Shown here piece by piece: positions 33,475 through 40,684 of a stretch of DNA of 64,000 nucleotides. Both the position numbers and the translations under genes were made by a program. This DNA comes from Micavibrio_A sp040381535 (GTDB taxonomy: Bacteria > Pseudomonadota > Alphaproteobacteria > Micavibrionales > Micavibrionaceae). Below the pieces are notes generated by a model. The model ran no database searches. It had not been told where the DNA came from and worked only from the letters and a program-made list of their open reading frames with translations. Positions within the stretch are counted from its first letter, which is position 1, and each line of letters starts with the position of its first letter. The stretch lies in assembly GCA_040381535.1 (NCBI GenBank), contig JBEIHF010000001.1, positions 1-64,000 on the forward strand, written 5' to 3'.

Positions 33475-33987
33475 TTAAAGACCGCAAGCCGTTGTAATTG
33501 CATCATAAGCTTTGGTGGAGCCGGTCAAGCTGAAGGTATCCGTCGTGTTCGTGCCCTTGCCGGAAACACCTTTTACGACCATTTTCGACCCCTTTTTCAA
33601 GGCCTCTGTGATGCTGGTATCGGCCGCGGCGTCCGCCGCCCAAGCCATGTCATTTTGTGTAAACAGCGAGAATTTTTTGTCATCCACGGCGACATCGACA
33701 TTGCTGCCCTTCTTGTATCCATAGCCACTCATATAAGAGAAAACATTTTTTGTGCCTTCGCCGGGGCGGTGCGTGATAAGCGCTGCGACCTCGCCCCGTT
33801 TGGAATACTTACCTTCGGACTTATCAGGTTTTGCAGCCATATAACAAACCTTGCCGCCATTCTCTTCGAACACATAGGCGGACCATTGGCCGAATTCGCC
33901 GATCATGGTGGGCTCGGATGCAGATGCGGATACAGGCGTAAAAGAAGCAAGCAACAAGAGTGCAAAAACGGCGAAAGATTTAATCAT
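33475..33987 (-). CDS. IalB-family (invasion-associated locus B) periplasmic protein
   Basis: From the ATG at 33987 (AGAAGA site) the 170-residue product has a signal peptide ending 'PVSASA' and the IalB pattern: 'FGQWSAYVFEENGGKVCYMAA', 'RGEVAALITHRPGEGTKNVFSYMSGYGY', 'WAADAAADTSITEALKKGSKMVVKG' and a final Cys-containing 'AITTACGL' that can pair with the first Cys. IalB was named for Bartonella erythrocyte invasion, but the family is widespread in harmless alphaproteobacteria. It is divergent from the rpoE-chrR unit. Confidence 0.85.
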   Translation of the reverse strand: MIKSFAVFALLLLASFTPVSASASEPTMIGEFGQWSAYVFEENGGKVCYMAAKPDKSEGKYSKRGEVAALITHRPGEGTKNVFSYMSGYGYKKGSNVDVAVDDKKFSLFTQNDMAWAADAAADTSITEALKKGSKMVVKGVSGKGTNTTDTFSLTGSTKAYDAITTACGL

Positions 33988-34075
33988 CTGATCTTCTCTA
34001 AAAAAGGGGCGTCCGGCGCGACTCCGCCATGGAAGCCACAAGGGTATCTAATTTATGGATATCGGGCAACCGCCC

Positions 34076-34105
34076 TGATCTATAGGCGCCTTTCTTACGT
34101 ATCAA
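34076..34105 (+). promoter_or_regulatory. candidate RpoE-type (autoregulated) promoter
   Basis: TGATCT (34076-34081), 18-nt spacer, TATCAA (34100-34105). The -35 matches the TGATC core recognised by alphaproteobacterial RpoE/ChrR-type sigma factors; the -10 is a weaker match. It sits 40 bp upstream of the sigma gene, as expected for self-activation. Confidence 0.35.
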
Positions 34106-34145
34106 AAAAAGCCAAAATAAGGACAACCAAAGAACCAATCGGAGA

Positions 34146-34808
34146 ATGTACACAACAGCTATCGCCGTTAAATCTCTTGCTCCCCGCACTCCCCATAGTG
34201 TTAATAAACCTATGGAATCAGGGCGGGCACAGCCGGAAACGGCCAACACGAACGTGAGCGGGGCGCATCATAAATACCTGCTTTTGCGTGTGGCTACCCA
34301 AAAAGACAAAGAAGCCTTTGCCGAGCTTTTTGAGTATTTCGCCCCCCGTATCAAATCCTTCCTGATGAAAGGCGGCTCCGCGCCGGATCTGGCCGATGAA
34401 CTGGCGCAAGAAACTATGATCGCCGTCTGGCAAAAAGCCGAAAGCTTCAATCCCGCGAAGGCCAATGCCAGCACATGGATATTCACGATCGCCCGTAACA
34501 AACGTATCGATCATCTGCGCCGTGTCCGCCCCGAAATCGATCCCGCCGATCCTCTGCTGGTCGAAGATGATGCAATCAGCGCGCACGAGCGCATGGGACA
34601 GCAACAAGAGACTGAAGCCATGGCCGAAGCGATCAAATCATTGCCGGCCGAGCAAGCGGATCTTTTGTACAAATCATTCTTCGAAGACAAAACCCATGCG
34701 GATATTGCGAAAGAAACCAAGCTGCCATTAGGCACAGTGAAATCGCGTATTCGCATCGCGCTGGAAAAACTACGCGCCGATCAAAAGGTAAAAGAACTAT
34801 GGACGTAA
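34146..34808 (+). CDS. rpoE: ECF sigma factor, RpoE (ChrR-partner) group
   Basis: Up to 220 residues: sigma2 (about 45-115: 'LFEYFAPRIKSFLMKGGS...ADELAQETMIAVWQKAESFNPAKANASTWIFTIARNKRIDHLRR') and sigma4 (about 150-215: 'LPAEQADLLYKSFFEDKTHADIAKETKLPLGTVKSRIRIALEKLR'). This is the group of R. sphaeroides RpoE, which responds to singlet oxygen. The first ~40 residues are not conserved, so translation may begin at the ATG at 34212 instead. The stop overlaps the chrR-like start by 10 bp. Confidence 0.93.
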   Translation: MYTTAIAVKSLAPRTPHSVNKPMESGRAQPETANTNVSGAHHKYLLLRVATQKDKEAFAELFEYFAPRIKSFLMKGGSAPDLADELAQETMIAVWQKAESFNPAKANASTWIFTIARNKRIDHLRRVRPEIDPADPLLVEDDAISAHERMGQQQETEAMAEAIKSLPAEQADLLYKSFFEDKTHADIAKETKLPLGTVKSRIRIALEKLRADQKVKELWT

Positions 34809-35431
34809 AAGAGGATTTATACCACGCGCTCCTGATGGAGTACGCCAGCGGATGCCTCGATGAAGGCCAGTCGCTGATCATCGCCGCGCATGTGGCTTTG
34901 TCGCCCGCTGCGCGCAAAACTGTAGCGCAGTATGAATCCGTCGGCGGTGCAATTCTCGATGATTGCTGCGGCAAGGTCGCCATGACCAAGGACGCACTTG
35001 CACACGTGCTGAGCAAAATTGATCGCGGGGATTCTCCCAGCCCTTGCACGCAAAAATCGAAATCGCCGATGGCCTATATGAATGCGCCTAATTGCCTGCA
35101 AACCTATGTCGAAAGCGCGACATGGACGGACGGCAAAAACGGCTACCAGACCATCAGCGTGCGCACATCGTGCCATCGTTCCAAGTCCCGTATTTACAAG
35201 ATTGAACCCGACACGACGTTCAGCATGAACAGCCGTTCGCATCAATTGACGTTGGTATTGGAAGGATCGCTCCATAACGGGCGCAATATATTCCGTCGCG
35301 GCGATTTGATCGTGACCAGCGGCGATGCGGTTTTACACAGCGATGCCGAACAAGGCTGCATCTGCGCCATCGCGCAACCTAGCGTCTTCAGTGTCAGACG
35401 CTGGGTACAGAAAATTTTTATTCACTATTAG
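34799..35431 (+). CDS. chrR: ChrR-like cupin anti-sigma factor with degenerate zinc sites
   Basis: 210 residues, the same length and layout as ChrR: N-terminal anti-sigma domain (about 1-85) and C-terminal cupin (about 110-195). Numbered against R. sphaeroides ChrR as I remember it, only His31 of the four anti-sigma zinc ligands remains: residue 5 is Asp, 35 is Ser and 38 is Ala (HVALSPAAR where CxxC is expected). In the cupin the two His and one Glu of the first metal motif are replaced (FSMNSRSHQLTLVLEG), while the later His ('VLHSD') remains. A Cys-Cys pair occurs at 56-57. It may be metal-free or use other ligands. Confidence 0.85.
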   Translation: MDVKEDLYHALLMEYASGCLDEGQSLIIAAHVALSPAARKTVAQYESVGGAILDDCCGKVAMTKDALAHVLSKIDRGDSPSPCTQKSKSPMAYMNAPNCLQTYVESATWTDGKNGYQTISVRTSCHRSKSRIYKIEPDTTFSMNSRSHQLTLVLEGSLHNGRNIFRRGDLIVTSGDAVLHSDAEQGCICAIAQPSVFSVRRWVQKIFIHY

Positions 35432-35477
35432 ATTTATTTTGGCGGAATAAACTTTATTAAGAATAGGCACACTAATT

Positions 35478-36167
35478 ATGAAGACGATCGGCATTATCGG
35501 CGGCCTCAGCCCGGAATCCACGGTAAAATATTATCAATGGTTAAATGAAGGCGCGCGCGAGGCATTGGGCGGCAATAACGCGGCAAAGATCGTGCTGATC
35601 TCCCTCAATCAGGCTGAAACGATGAACTACCGCCTGAAAAAAGATGTGGCGGGAGAAGGTACAATTTTTGCGGATGCGGCGCGCAAGCTTAAGGCCGCGG
35701 GGGCAGATTGCATTCTGATTGGATCAAACACATCGCATGTAAATGTTCCTTACATTGAGGAAGCAAATGTGGGGATCCCGCTTATTCACCTGGCTGATGC
35801 AACAGCAGACACCATTCTTGCATCCGGTTTCAACCGCGTGGCTTTGATGGGCACACTTAAAACGATGGAAGAAGATTTCTATAAATCACGTCTAATTGCC
35901 AAGGGTATTGAGATTATAATTCCCTCGGAACAGGACCGTATCTATGTCAGCGACACAATCTACAAAGAGCTTTGTATGGGCGTGGTATCCGAATCTGCAC
36001 GGACAAGGTTTCAACAAATCGCAGACGGCCTCGCTGATCAGGGCGCGCAAGGCGTAATCTTGGGCTGCACGGAATTAACGCTCCTCAATCTGGCAGAAAA
36101 CAAAGCCCCCTTCTTTGATACGACCCGCATCCATGTGCACAAGGCACTTGAATTTGCTTTGGCGTAA
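35478..36167 (+). CDS. aspartate/glutamate racemase family protein (YgeA-like)
   Basis: 229 residues of the Asp/Glu racemase fold: 'GIIGGLSPEST' (about 5-15), 'GSNTSHV' (82-88) and 'GVILGCTEL' with Cys197. The family uses a Cys pair; L-specific members replace the first by Thr83. Here position 83 is Ser, giving a Ser83/Cys197 pair, so the protein may be stereo-restricted or act on another amino acid. Downstream of chrR by 46 bp, but with its own AT-rich upstream region; convergent with the aminotransferase. Confidence 0.85.
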   Translation: MKTIGIIGGLSPESTVKYYQWLNEGAREALGGNNAAKIVLISLNQAETMNYRLKKDVAGEGTIFADAARKLKAAGADCILIGSNTSHVNVPYIEEANVGIPLIHLADATADTILASGFNRVALMGTLKTMEEDFYKSRLIAKGIEIIIPSEQDRIYVSDTIYKELCMGVVSESARTRFQQIADGLADQGAQGVILGCTELTLLNLAENKAPFFDTTRIHVHKALEFALA

Positions 36168-36198
36168 AAAACGCCTCGCTCGAATTTTTTGCCAGGCA

Positions 36199-37419
36199 TT
36201 AAAGAGGTTTAACGACCTTCTCGAGACGGTCGAGCGCGTCAGCCATCTTTTCTTTCGAAACCGCAAAACACATGCGCACCCAACCTTCACAACATTTTCC
36301 GAAAGCACATCCCGGTGCAAGGCTTAGATTACCTTCATCTATCAAACGTTTTACAAGCGCCAAATCGTTCTCTTCACCTTCAACCTTGAAAAACGCATAG
36401 AAGGTTGCTTGGGGTTTAGGCATCACGATACGACCGTTCTTTTGGAACCTATCCACCACCATATCCAGATTGGATTTAAACCGCGTGACTTGATCGGCGA
36501 TAAAAGTCTCTCCATGGCGAAGCGCGGCGACAGCACCGAACTGCGCGTAGGTGGGCGGCCCCATATTGTCGTACATGGCAAGGTCACGGATCGGCCCTTC
36601 GGCATAGGAGGGCCCGACCAACCAGCCCAGACGCCAGCCTGTCATAGCATAGGATTTCGAGAAAGAATTTACGACGAACAAACGATCTTCAGGTTCCGCA
36701 TAATCAAGGAACGAAGGCGTGCGTTTCTCGGTGTAGGAAAGGCGCGAATAAACTTCATCGGAAATAATCCAGATGCCGCGTTCGCGCGCGAAATCCATTA
36801 CTCTTTCTACATCCTGCGCGTTCATGACCCAGCCTGTCGGGTTGGAAGGGGTTACGATCAGCATGGCTTTGGTTTTGAATGTGACCGCATCAAACAATTT
36901 GTTGATGTCGAGGTCCCAGCCTTGATTTTCTTTATATTCCAGCGGCACCTGCACGGTGACAGCCTGTGTTAGTTCGATGGCGCCCAGAAGATTTTTCCAA
37001 ATCGGCGTCACAGCGATGATTTCATCGCCTTCATCGAGAACGGCGGTGAGCGCCAAGTGCATCGCGGTCGTGCCTGAGCCCGTTGCAAAAATATGATTGG
37101 TCGGAATGTTCAAACCGAACACAGTGGAATAATAATTCGAAATTTCCTGACGCAACTCTACCACGCCCGGAACAGGGGCGTAGAATGTCTTGCCGTCTTT
37201 CATGGCTTTGTATGCGGCGTCCGCAATGAAATCGGGGGTGGCCACAGAGCCTTCGCCTTGCGCGAGCGACAAAATACCGGGCTTCGTCCAGCCGTAGCGC
37301 AGCATCTCTGCCCCTTGGTTGGGGGAGAGCGCGGACAGGACCGAACGGAACGGCATTTCTTTGGGTGTCTTCATTATCTGGTCTTCATACTTCAAAACGT
37401 TCAATGCGGGTGTATTCAT
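36199..37419 (-). CDS. class I/II pyridoxal-phosphate aminotransferase
   Basis: About 406 residues of a fold-type I aminotransferase: 'GSGTTAMHLAL' PLP-phosphate loop, 'TPSNPTGWVM', 'ISDEVYSRLSY' with the conserved Asp and Tyr, 'NSFSKSYAMTGWRLGW' with Schiff-base Lys255, and Arg in 'GWVRMCFA' for the substrate carboxylate. Probably an aspartate- or aromatic-type aminotransferase of subgroup I-gamma; exact substrate cannot be read. Start chosen at the ATG at 37419; ATG at 37374 is possible. Convergent with the racemase (31 bp). Confidence 0.88.
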   Translation of the reverse strand: MNTPALNVLKYEDQIMKTPKEMPFRSVLSALSPNQGAEMLRYGWTKPGILSLAQGEGSVATPDFIADAAYKAMKDGKTFYAPVPGVVELRQEISNYYSTVFGLNIPTNHIFATGSGTTAMHLALTAVLDEGDEIIAVTPIWKNLLGAIELTQAVTVQVPLEYKENQGWDLDINKLFDAVTFKTKAMLIVTPSNPTGWVMNAQDVERVMDFARERGIWIISDEVYSRLSYTEKRTPSFLDYAEPEDRLFVVNSFSKSYAMTGWRLGWLVGPSYAEGPIRDLAMYDNMGPPTYAQFGAVAALRHGETFIADQVTRFKSNLDMVVDRFQKNGRIVMPKPQATFYAFFKVEGEENDLALVKRLIDEGNLSLAPGCAFGKCCEGWVRMCFAVSKEKMADALDRLEKVVKPL

Positions 37420-37508
37420 GATGCAATCTGCCTGCAATTATCCTGAGGATTTTTGGGGATTTTATGTTGGTTCGCGCCCTTTGCGCTATGTCGGGAGATT
37501 TTGCGGGA

Positions 37509-37616
37509 CTAACCCGCGGCGTTCGCTGCGGCGGCAGCGGCGCAAGCAGCCATAGCAGCGGCGAAGGCTACTTTCATGGTGGGGCTGATTGCTAGGAACG
37601 TCATCATGGATGCCAT
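37509..37616 (-). CDS. possible 35-residue alanine-rich small protein
   Basis: Between the aminotransferase and the next minus-strand gene lies a frame beginning MASMMTFLAISPTMKVAF and ending in an alanine-rich stretch with one Cys. It resembles a signal or single-helix peptide. The ribosome-binding site is weak and the GC-rich alanine repeat could arise by chance, so it is only a possibility. A GCGGG/CCCGC hairpin overlaps its stop. Confidence 0.2.
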   Translation of the reverse strand: MASMMTFLAISPTMKVAFAAAMAACAAAAAANAAG

Positions 37617-37640
37617 TAAGGCATGAATCTCATCAGGCGA

Positions 37641-38573
37641 TCAAGGAGTAATTTGCGGTAGATCGGCCACCGAAGCGGCAACATAGCGGTCTTTGATAGG
37701 TTTCATGACGCCCGTGGCTTCATCCATGGGTGCAATTGCATGGAAGAATGCGTTCATGGCGTGGAAGCCGGCCATCAATTCAGGATATGCGCCATATGCC
37801 TTAGCACTGGCCTGTTCTATCTGACGCTTGAGAGGTTCGTTCATAAGATTGGGATTGTCCTGGCTCAAAACTTTCCATTGCATGACGCGAGCGATGTCAT
37901 TCAGCGCAAAACTCATTTTCAATTCGAACACATCCATGGTGCTATCCAGCATGAACGCACGGGAATCATGAATTCTGAATAACAGATCGGATTTCGAAGC
38001 ATTGCGCACGGAGGGGCGAACTTCGATATACTCACCTTCCTCGCGGTATTGGTCATCGAGAAGGTATGTGAAATCATTGTGCGCTTGGTTTATCTGCGCG
38101 TGCACCTTAGCAGCATCCGTCTGGTTTTTCCGTTCAGGCATGGGATCGTTTCTGTGCGCCTCGACAATGTCGAAAATGCATTTTTGCAGTTCTATGAATT
38201 TGCCAGCATCCCTGTTCATGGTTTGCCCGATTTGCGCTTTCTCCTCGGCCGAAAAACCTGCTTTGGGACGCTGCAAAAGCGAAACTTGTGATTCAATCAG
38301 ATCGACGTTGAAATAAAGCATTTCTAACGCACGATCGACATAGTGCTTTTGTTGAAGTGCCTGAACATTAGCGGGCATCACCCAGAGCAAAGTACCGTCG
38401 CTGGGACGATCTTTTTTGGAAGGAGCGATAAGTTTGAAGGATTCCATCTGGGCCGGAGTTACATCCGGTGAAGAAAGATGCTGCAAATCGCGACCGATCG
38501 ACGCCAGTCTTGAGAAACAAAGGTATAGGCGCTCAGTGCGGTCTTTAGTAGTTTTTGCAGGGGGTCTGGACAT
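37641..38573 (-). CDS. unrecognised helical protein, probably leaderless (hypothetical)
   Basis: A 310-residue soluble, mainly alpha-helical protein with no signal peptide, membrane segment or motif I recognise. It is rich in Met, Gln and charged residues, with likely coiled-coil segments around residues 70-130. A near-perfect TTGACA-N17-TATACC promoter ends 8 nt before the ATG, with no ribosome-binding site, so the mRNA is predicted to start at or next to the AUG. Neighbours (aminotransferase, acetoacetyl-CoA synthetase) give no functional hint. It shares this promoter architecture with two other orphans in the window. Confidence 0.7.
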   Translation of the reverse strand: MSRPPAKTTKDRTERLYLCFSRLASIGRDLQHLSSPDVTPAQMESFKLIAPSKKDRPSDGTLLWVMPANVQALQQKHYVDRALEMLYFNVDLIESQVSLLQRPKAGFSAEEKAQIGQTMNRDAGKFIELQKCIFDIVEAHRNDPMPERKNQTDAAKVHAQINQAHNDFTYLLDDQYREEGEYIEVRPSVRNASKSDLLFRIHDSRAFMLDSTMDVFELKMSFALNDIARVMQWKVLSQDNPNLMNEPLKRQIEQASAKAYGAYPELMAGFHAMNAFFHAIAPMDEATGVMKPIKDRYVAASVADLPQITP

Positions 38574-38581
38574 AGCGCGAA

Positions 38582-38610
38582 GGTATAATGGATTCTAGAA
38601 ATTATGTCAA
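38582..38610 (-). promoter_or_regulatory. strong promoter predicting a leaderless mRNA
   Basis: On the minus strand: TTGACA (38605-38610), 17-nt spacer, TATACC (38582-38587), then 8 nt to the ATG at 38573. Confidence 0.7.
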
Positions 38611-38618
38611 TAAAATAA

Positions 38619-40550
38619 TCAGACCTTCAAAGCTTCCAAATCCTTATACAATTCAAGAGCTTCGGGGTTAGCCAGCGCCTCGACATTCTTGATTTTTCGA
38701 CCTGCTATAACGTCACGTACCGCTATTTCTGTTATCTTTCCGGACTTTGTACGCGGAATATCGGCGATCTGAATTATCTTCGCAGGCACATGTCGGGGCG
38801 AGGCACCTGAGCGAATTTGCTTCTTGATGGCATCTATCAAAACGTCGTCCAGCTTTGCGTCGGATTTTAATCTGACAAACAGCACAATTCGAACATCACC
38901 ATCCCAATCTTGTCCAACGGCTATGGATTCAACGACTCGCGGAATTTGTTCGACCTGACGATAGATTTCCGCAGTGCCGATACGAACGCCGCCAGGGTTC
39001 AAAGTAGCATCCGAACGTCCGTGTATGATAAGTCCGTTATGCTTCGTACGTTCGATCCAGTCGCCATGGCACCACACATTATCGAAGCGTTCGAAATAGG
39101 CGGCCTTGTACTTTGCATCGTCTGGATCGTTCCAGAACATCACCGGCATGCAAGGGAAAGGTTTCGTACAGACGAGTTCACCCGAACCGGCACCTGCGGG
39201 AATCGGTTTGCCGTCCTCGTCAAACACGTTCACCGCCATACCAAGACCTGCACCTTGTATTTCACCGCGGTACACGGGGCTGATCGGGTTGCCCATAACA
39301 AAGCAGGAAACGATGTCCGTACCGCCCGAAAGCGAGCCAAGATGAACATCCTTTTTGATCTTGTCGTACACATAATCAAAAGACTCGTGCACCAGCGGCG
39401 AACCGGTCGATCCAATCACGCGCAACGCGGATAAATCATGATCCCGTCCCGGATTTAATCCATTCACTTTCAACGCATCTATATATTTGGCCGATGTACC
39501 GAACAACACGGCTTTATGCTTGGATGTGAATTCCCAAAGGACATTCCCGTCGGGATAGAAAGGAGATCCGTCAAACAGCAAAAGTGTCGCGCCAGAAGCC
39601 AATCCCGTGATCAGCCAGTTCCACATCATCCAGCCGCAGGTTGTGAAATAGAATATCGCGTCCCCAGGTTTAACATTGGTATGAAGCTGATGTTCCTTTA
39701 AATGCTGAAGCAACGTTCCGCCGTGTCCATGGACAATACATTTGGGAATTCCGGTCGTACCGGAAGAGAACATAATGACCAGAGGATGATTGAATTCGAC
39801 TCTTTCGAACGAAACCTCCTTGGCAACGGAAAACGACGTGCTCAGTACGGCTTCCGGCAGGAAAGAAAAATCGGGAAGGTCGGACACGAACGGTACCACT
39901 ACGATATGTTCCAGCCCCTTCAGATGAGGGCATACATCTTTGGCCTTTTGGAGGCAGTCGAGCGGCTTCCCATTGTAGAAATACCCGTCTACCGTCACGA
40001 AAATTTTGGGTTCGATCTGACCAAAGCGGTCGATCAGACCTTGTACGCCAAAATCCGGCGAGGCCGAAGACCAGATCGCGCCGAGCGATGTGCAGGCCAG
40101 CATGGCTATAATTGTTTCGGGCATGTTGGGCATGAAGGCGGCCACGCGGTCACCTTTTTGTACGCCCCATTTTTTGAATTGTGATTGCCAACGCGCGACT
40201 TCCTCATACAGTTGATTAAAGCTGTACGTTTTTTCCGCGCCCAATTCATTTCGGAAAATAATAGCCGGCGCGTCGTCGCGGCGTTTTAAAAGATTTTCGG
40301 CGTAATTGATCTTTGCATCAGGATAAAACCGCGCTTTACGCATGTCTAAGCCGTTTTCGAGGATTTTTTTACCCTTTTCACCCACAACACCGCAAATATC
40401 CCAAACAGAATCCCAGAATTTTTCGGGATTTTCGACGCTCCAACGCCAAAATGAATCGTAATCCAGCGCACCGTGGCCGCATTGGCGCATAAAAGTGGCC
40501 AAATTTGTTTTTTCGGGATGGGAAGGAGTCCAAAGAGGTTTGTCAGTCAT
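38619..40550 (-). CDS. aacS: acetoacetyl-CoA synthetase
   Basis: 643 residues from the ATG at 40550, an ANL-superfamily adenylate-forming enzyme. The length, the N-terminal 'PLWTPSHPEKTNLATFMR' segment, the P-loop-like 'IMFSSGTTGIPKCIVHGHGGTLLQH' and the C-terminal 'DIPRTKSGKITEIAVRDV' catalytic-lysine region match AacS, which activates acetoacetate for lipid or PHB/ketone metabolism. 'SGGTDIVSCFV' is also typical. The frame extends to 40643 but without family similarity. Divergent from the DsbD-like gene. Confidence 0.92.
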   Translation of the reverse strand: MTDKPLWTPSHPEKTNLATFMRQCGHGALDYDSFWRWSVENPEKFWDSVWDICGVVGEKGKKILENGLDMRKARFYPDAKINYAENLLKRRDDAPAIIFRNELGAEKTYSFNQLYEEVARWQSQFKKWGVQKGDRVAAFMPNMPETIIAMLACTSLGAIWSSASPDFGVQGLIDRFGQIEPKIFVTVDGYFYNGKPLDCLQKAKDVCPHLKGLEHIVVVPFVSDLPDFSFLPEAVLSTSFSVAKEVSFERVEFNHPLVIMFSSGTTGIPKCIVHGHGGTLLQHLKEHQLHTNVKPGDAIFYFTTCGWMMWNWLITGLASGATLLLFDGSPFYPDGNVLWEFTSKHKAVLFGTSAKYIDALKVNGLNPGRDHDLSALRVIGSTGSPLVHESFDYVYDKIKKDVHLGSLSGGTDIVSCFVMGNPISPVYRGEIQGAGLGMAVNVFDEDGKPIPAGAGSGELVCTKPFPCMPVMFWNDPDDAKYKAAYFERFDNVWCHGDWIERTKHNGLIIHGRSDATLNPGGVRIGTAEIYRQVEQIPRVVESIAVGQDWDGDVRIVLFVRLKSDAKLDDVLIDAIKKQIRSGASPRHVPAKIIQIADIPRTKSGKITEIAVRDVIAGRKIKNVEALANPEALELYKDLEALKV

Positions 40551-40684
40551 GTTTGATCCGTGGCAGTGGCCGTAGTTTGGCCATGATAATACGTTTTTAA
40601 TAGAATGGGCTATAGTGGAGTTCTGGTGGATTTGGCCCATCAATAGGTTAGATTAGTTTAGTAACCAAATCGTGAAAGTCATTC

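Noticed and set aside
36160..36200. Intrinsic terminator between the racemase and aminotransferase
   Set aside because: GGCGT/ACGCC is a short stem and the T-run begins too far away; evidence is too weak to list.
37438..37640. Intrinsic terminator GCGGG-ACTAA-CCCGC
   Set aside because: No T-run follows the stem on either strand in the right position.
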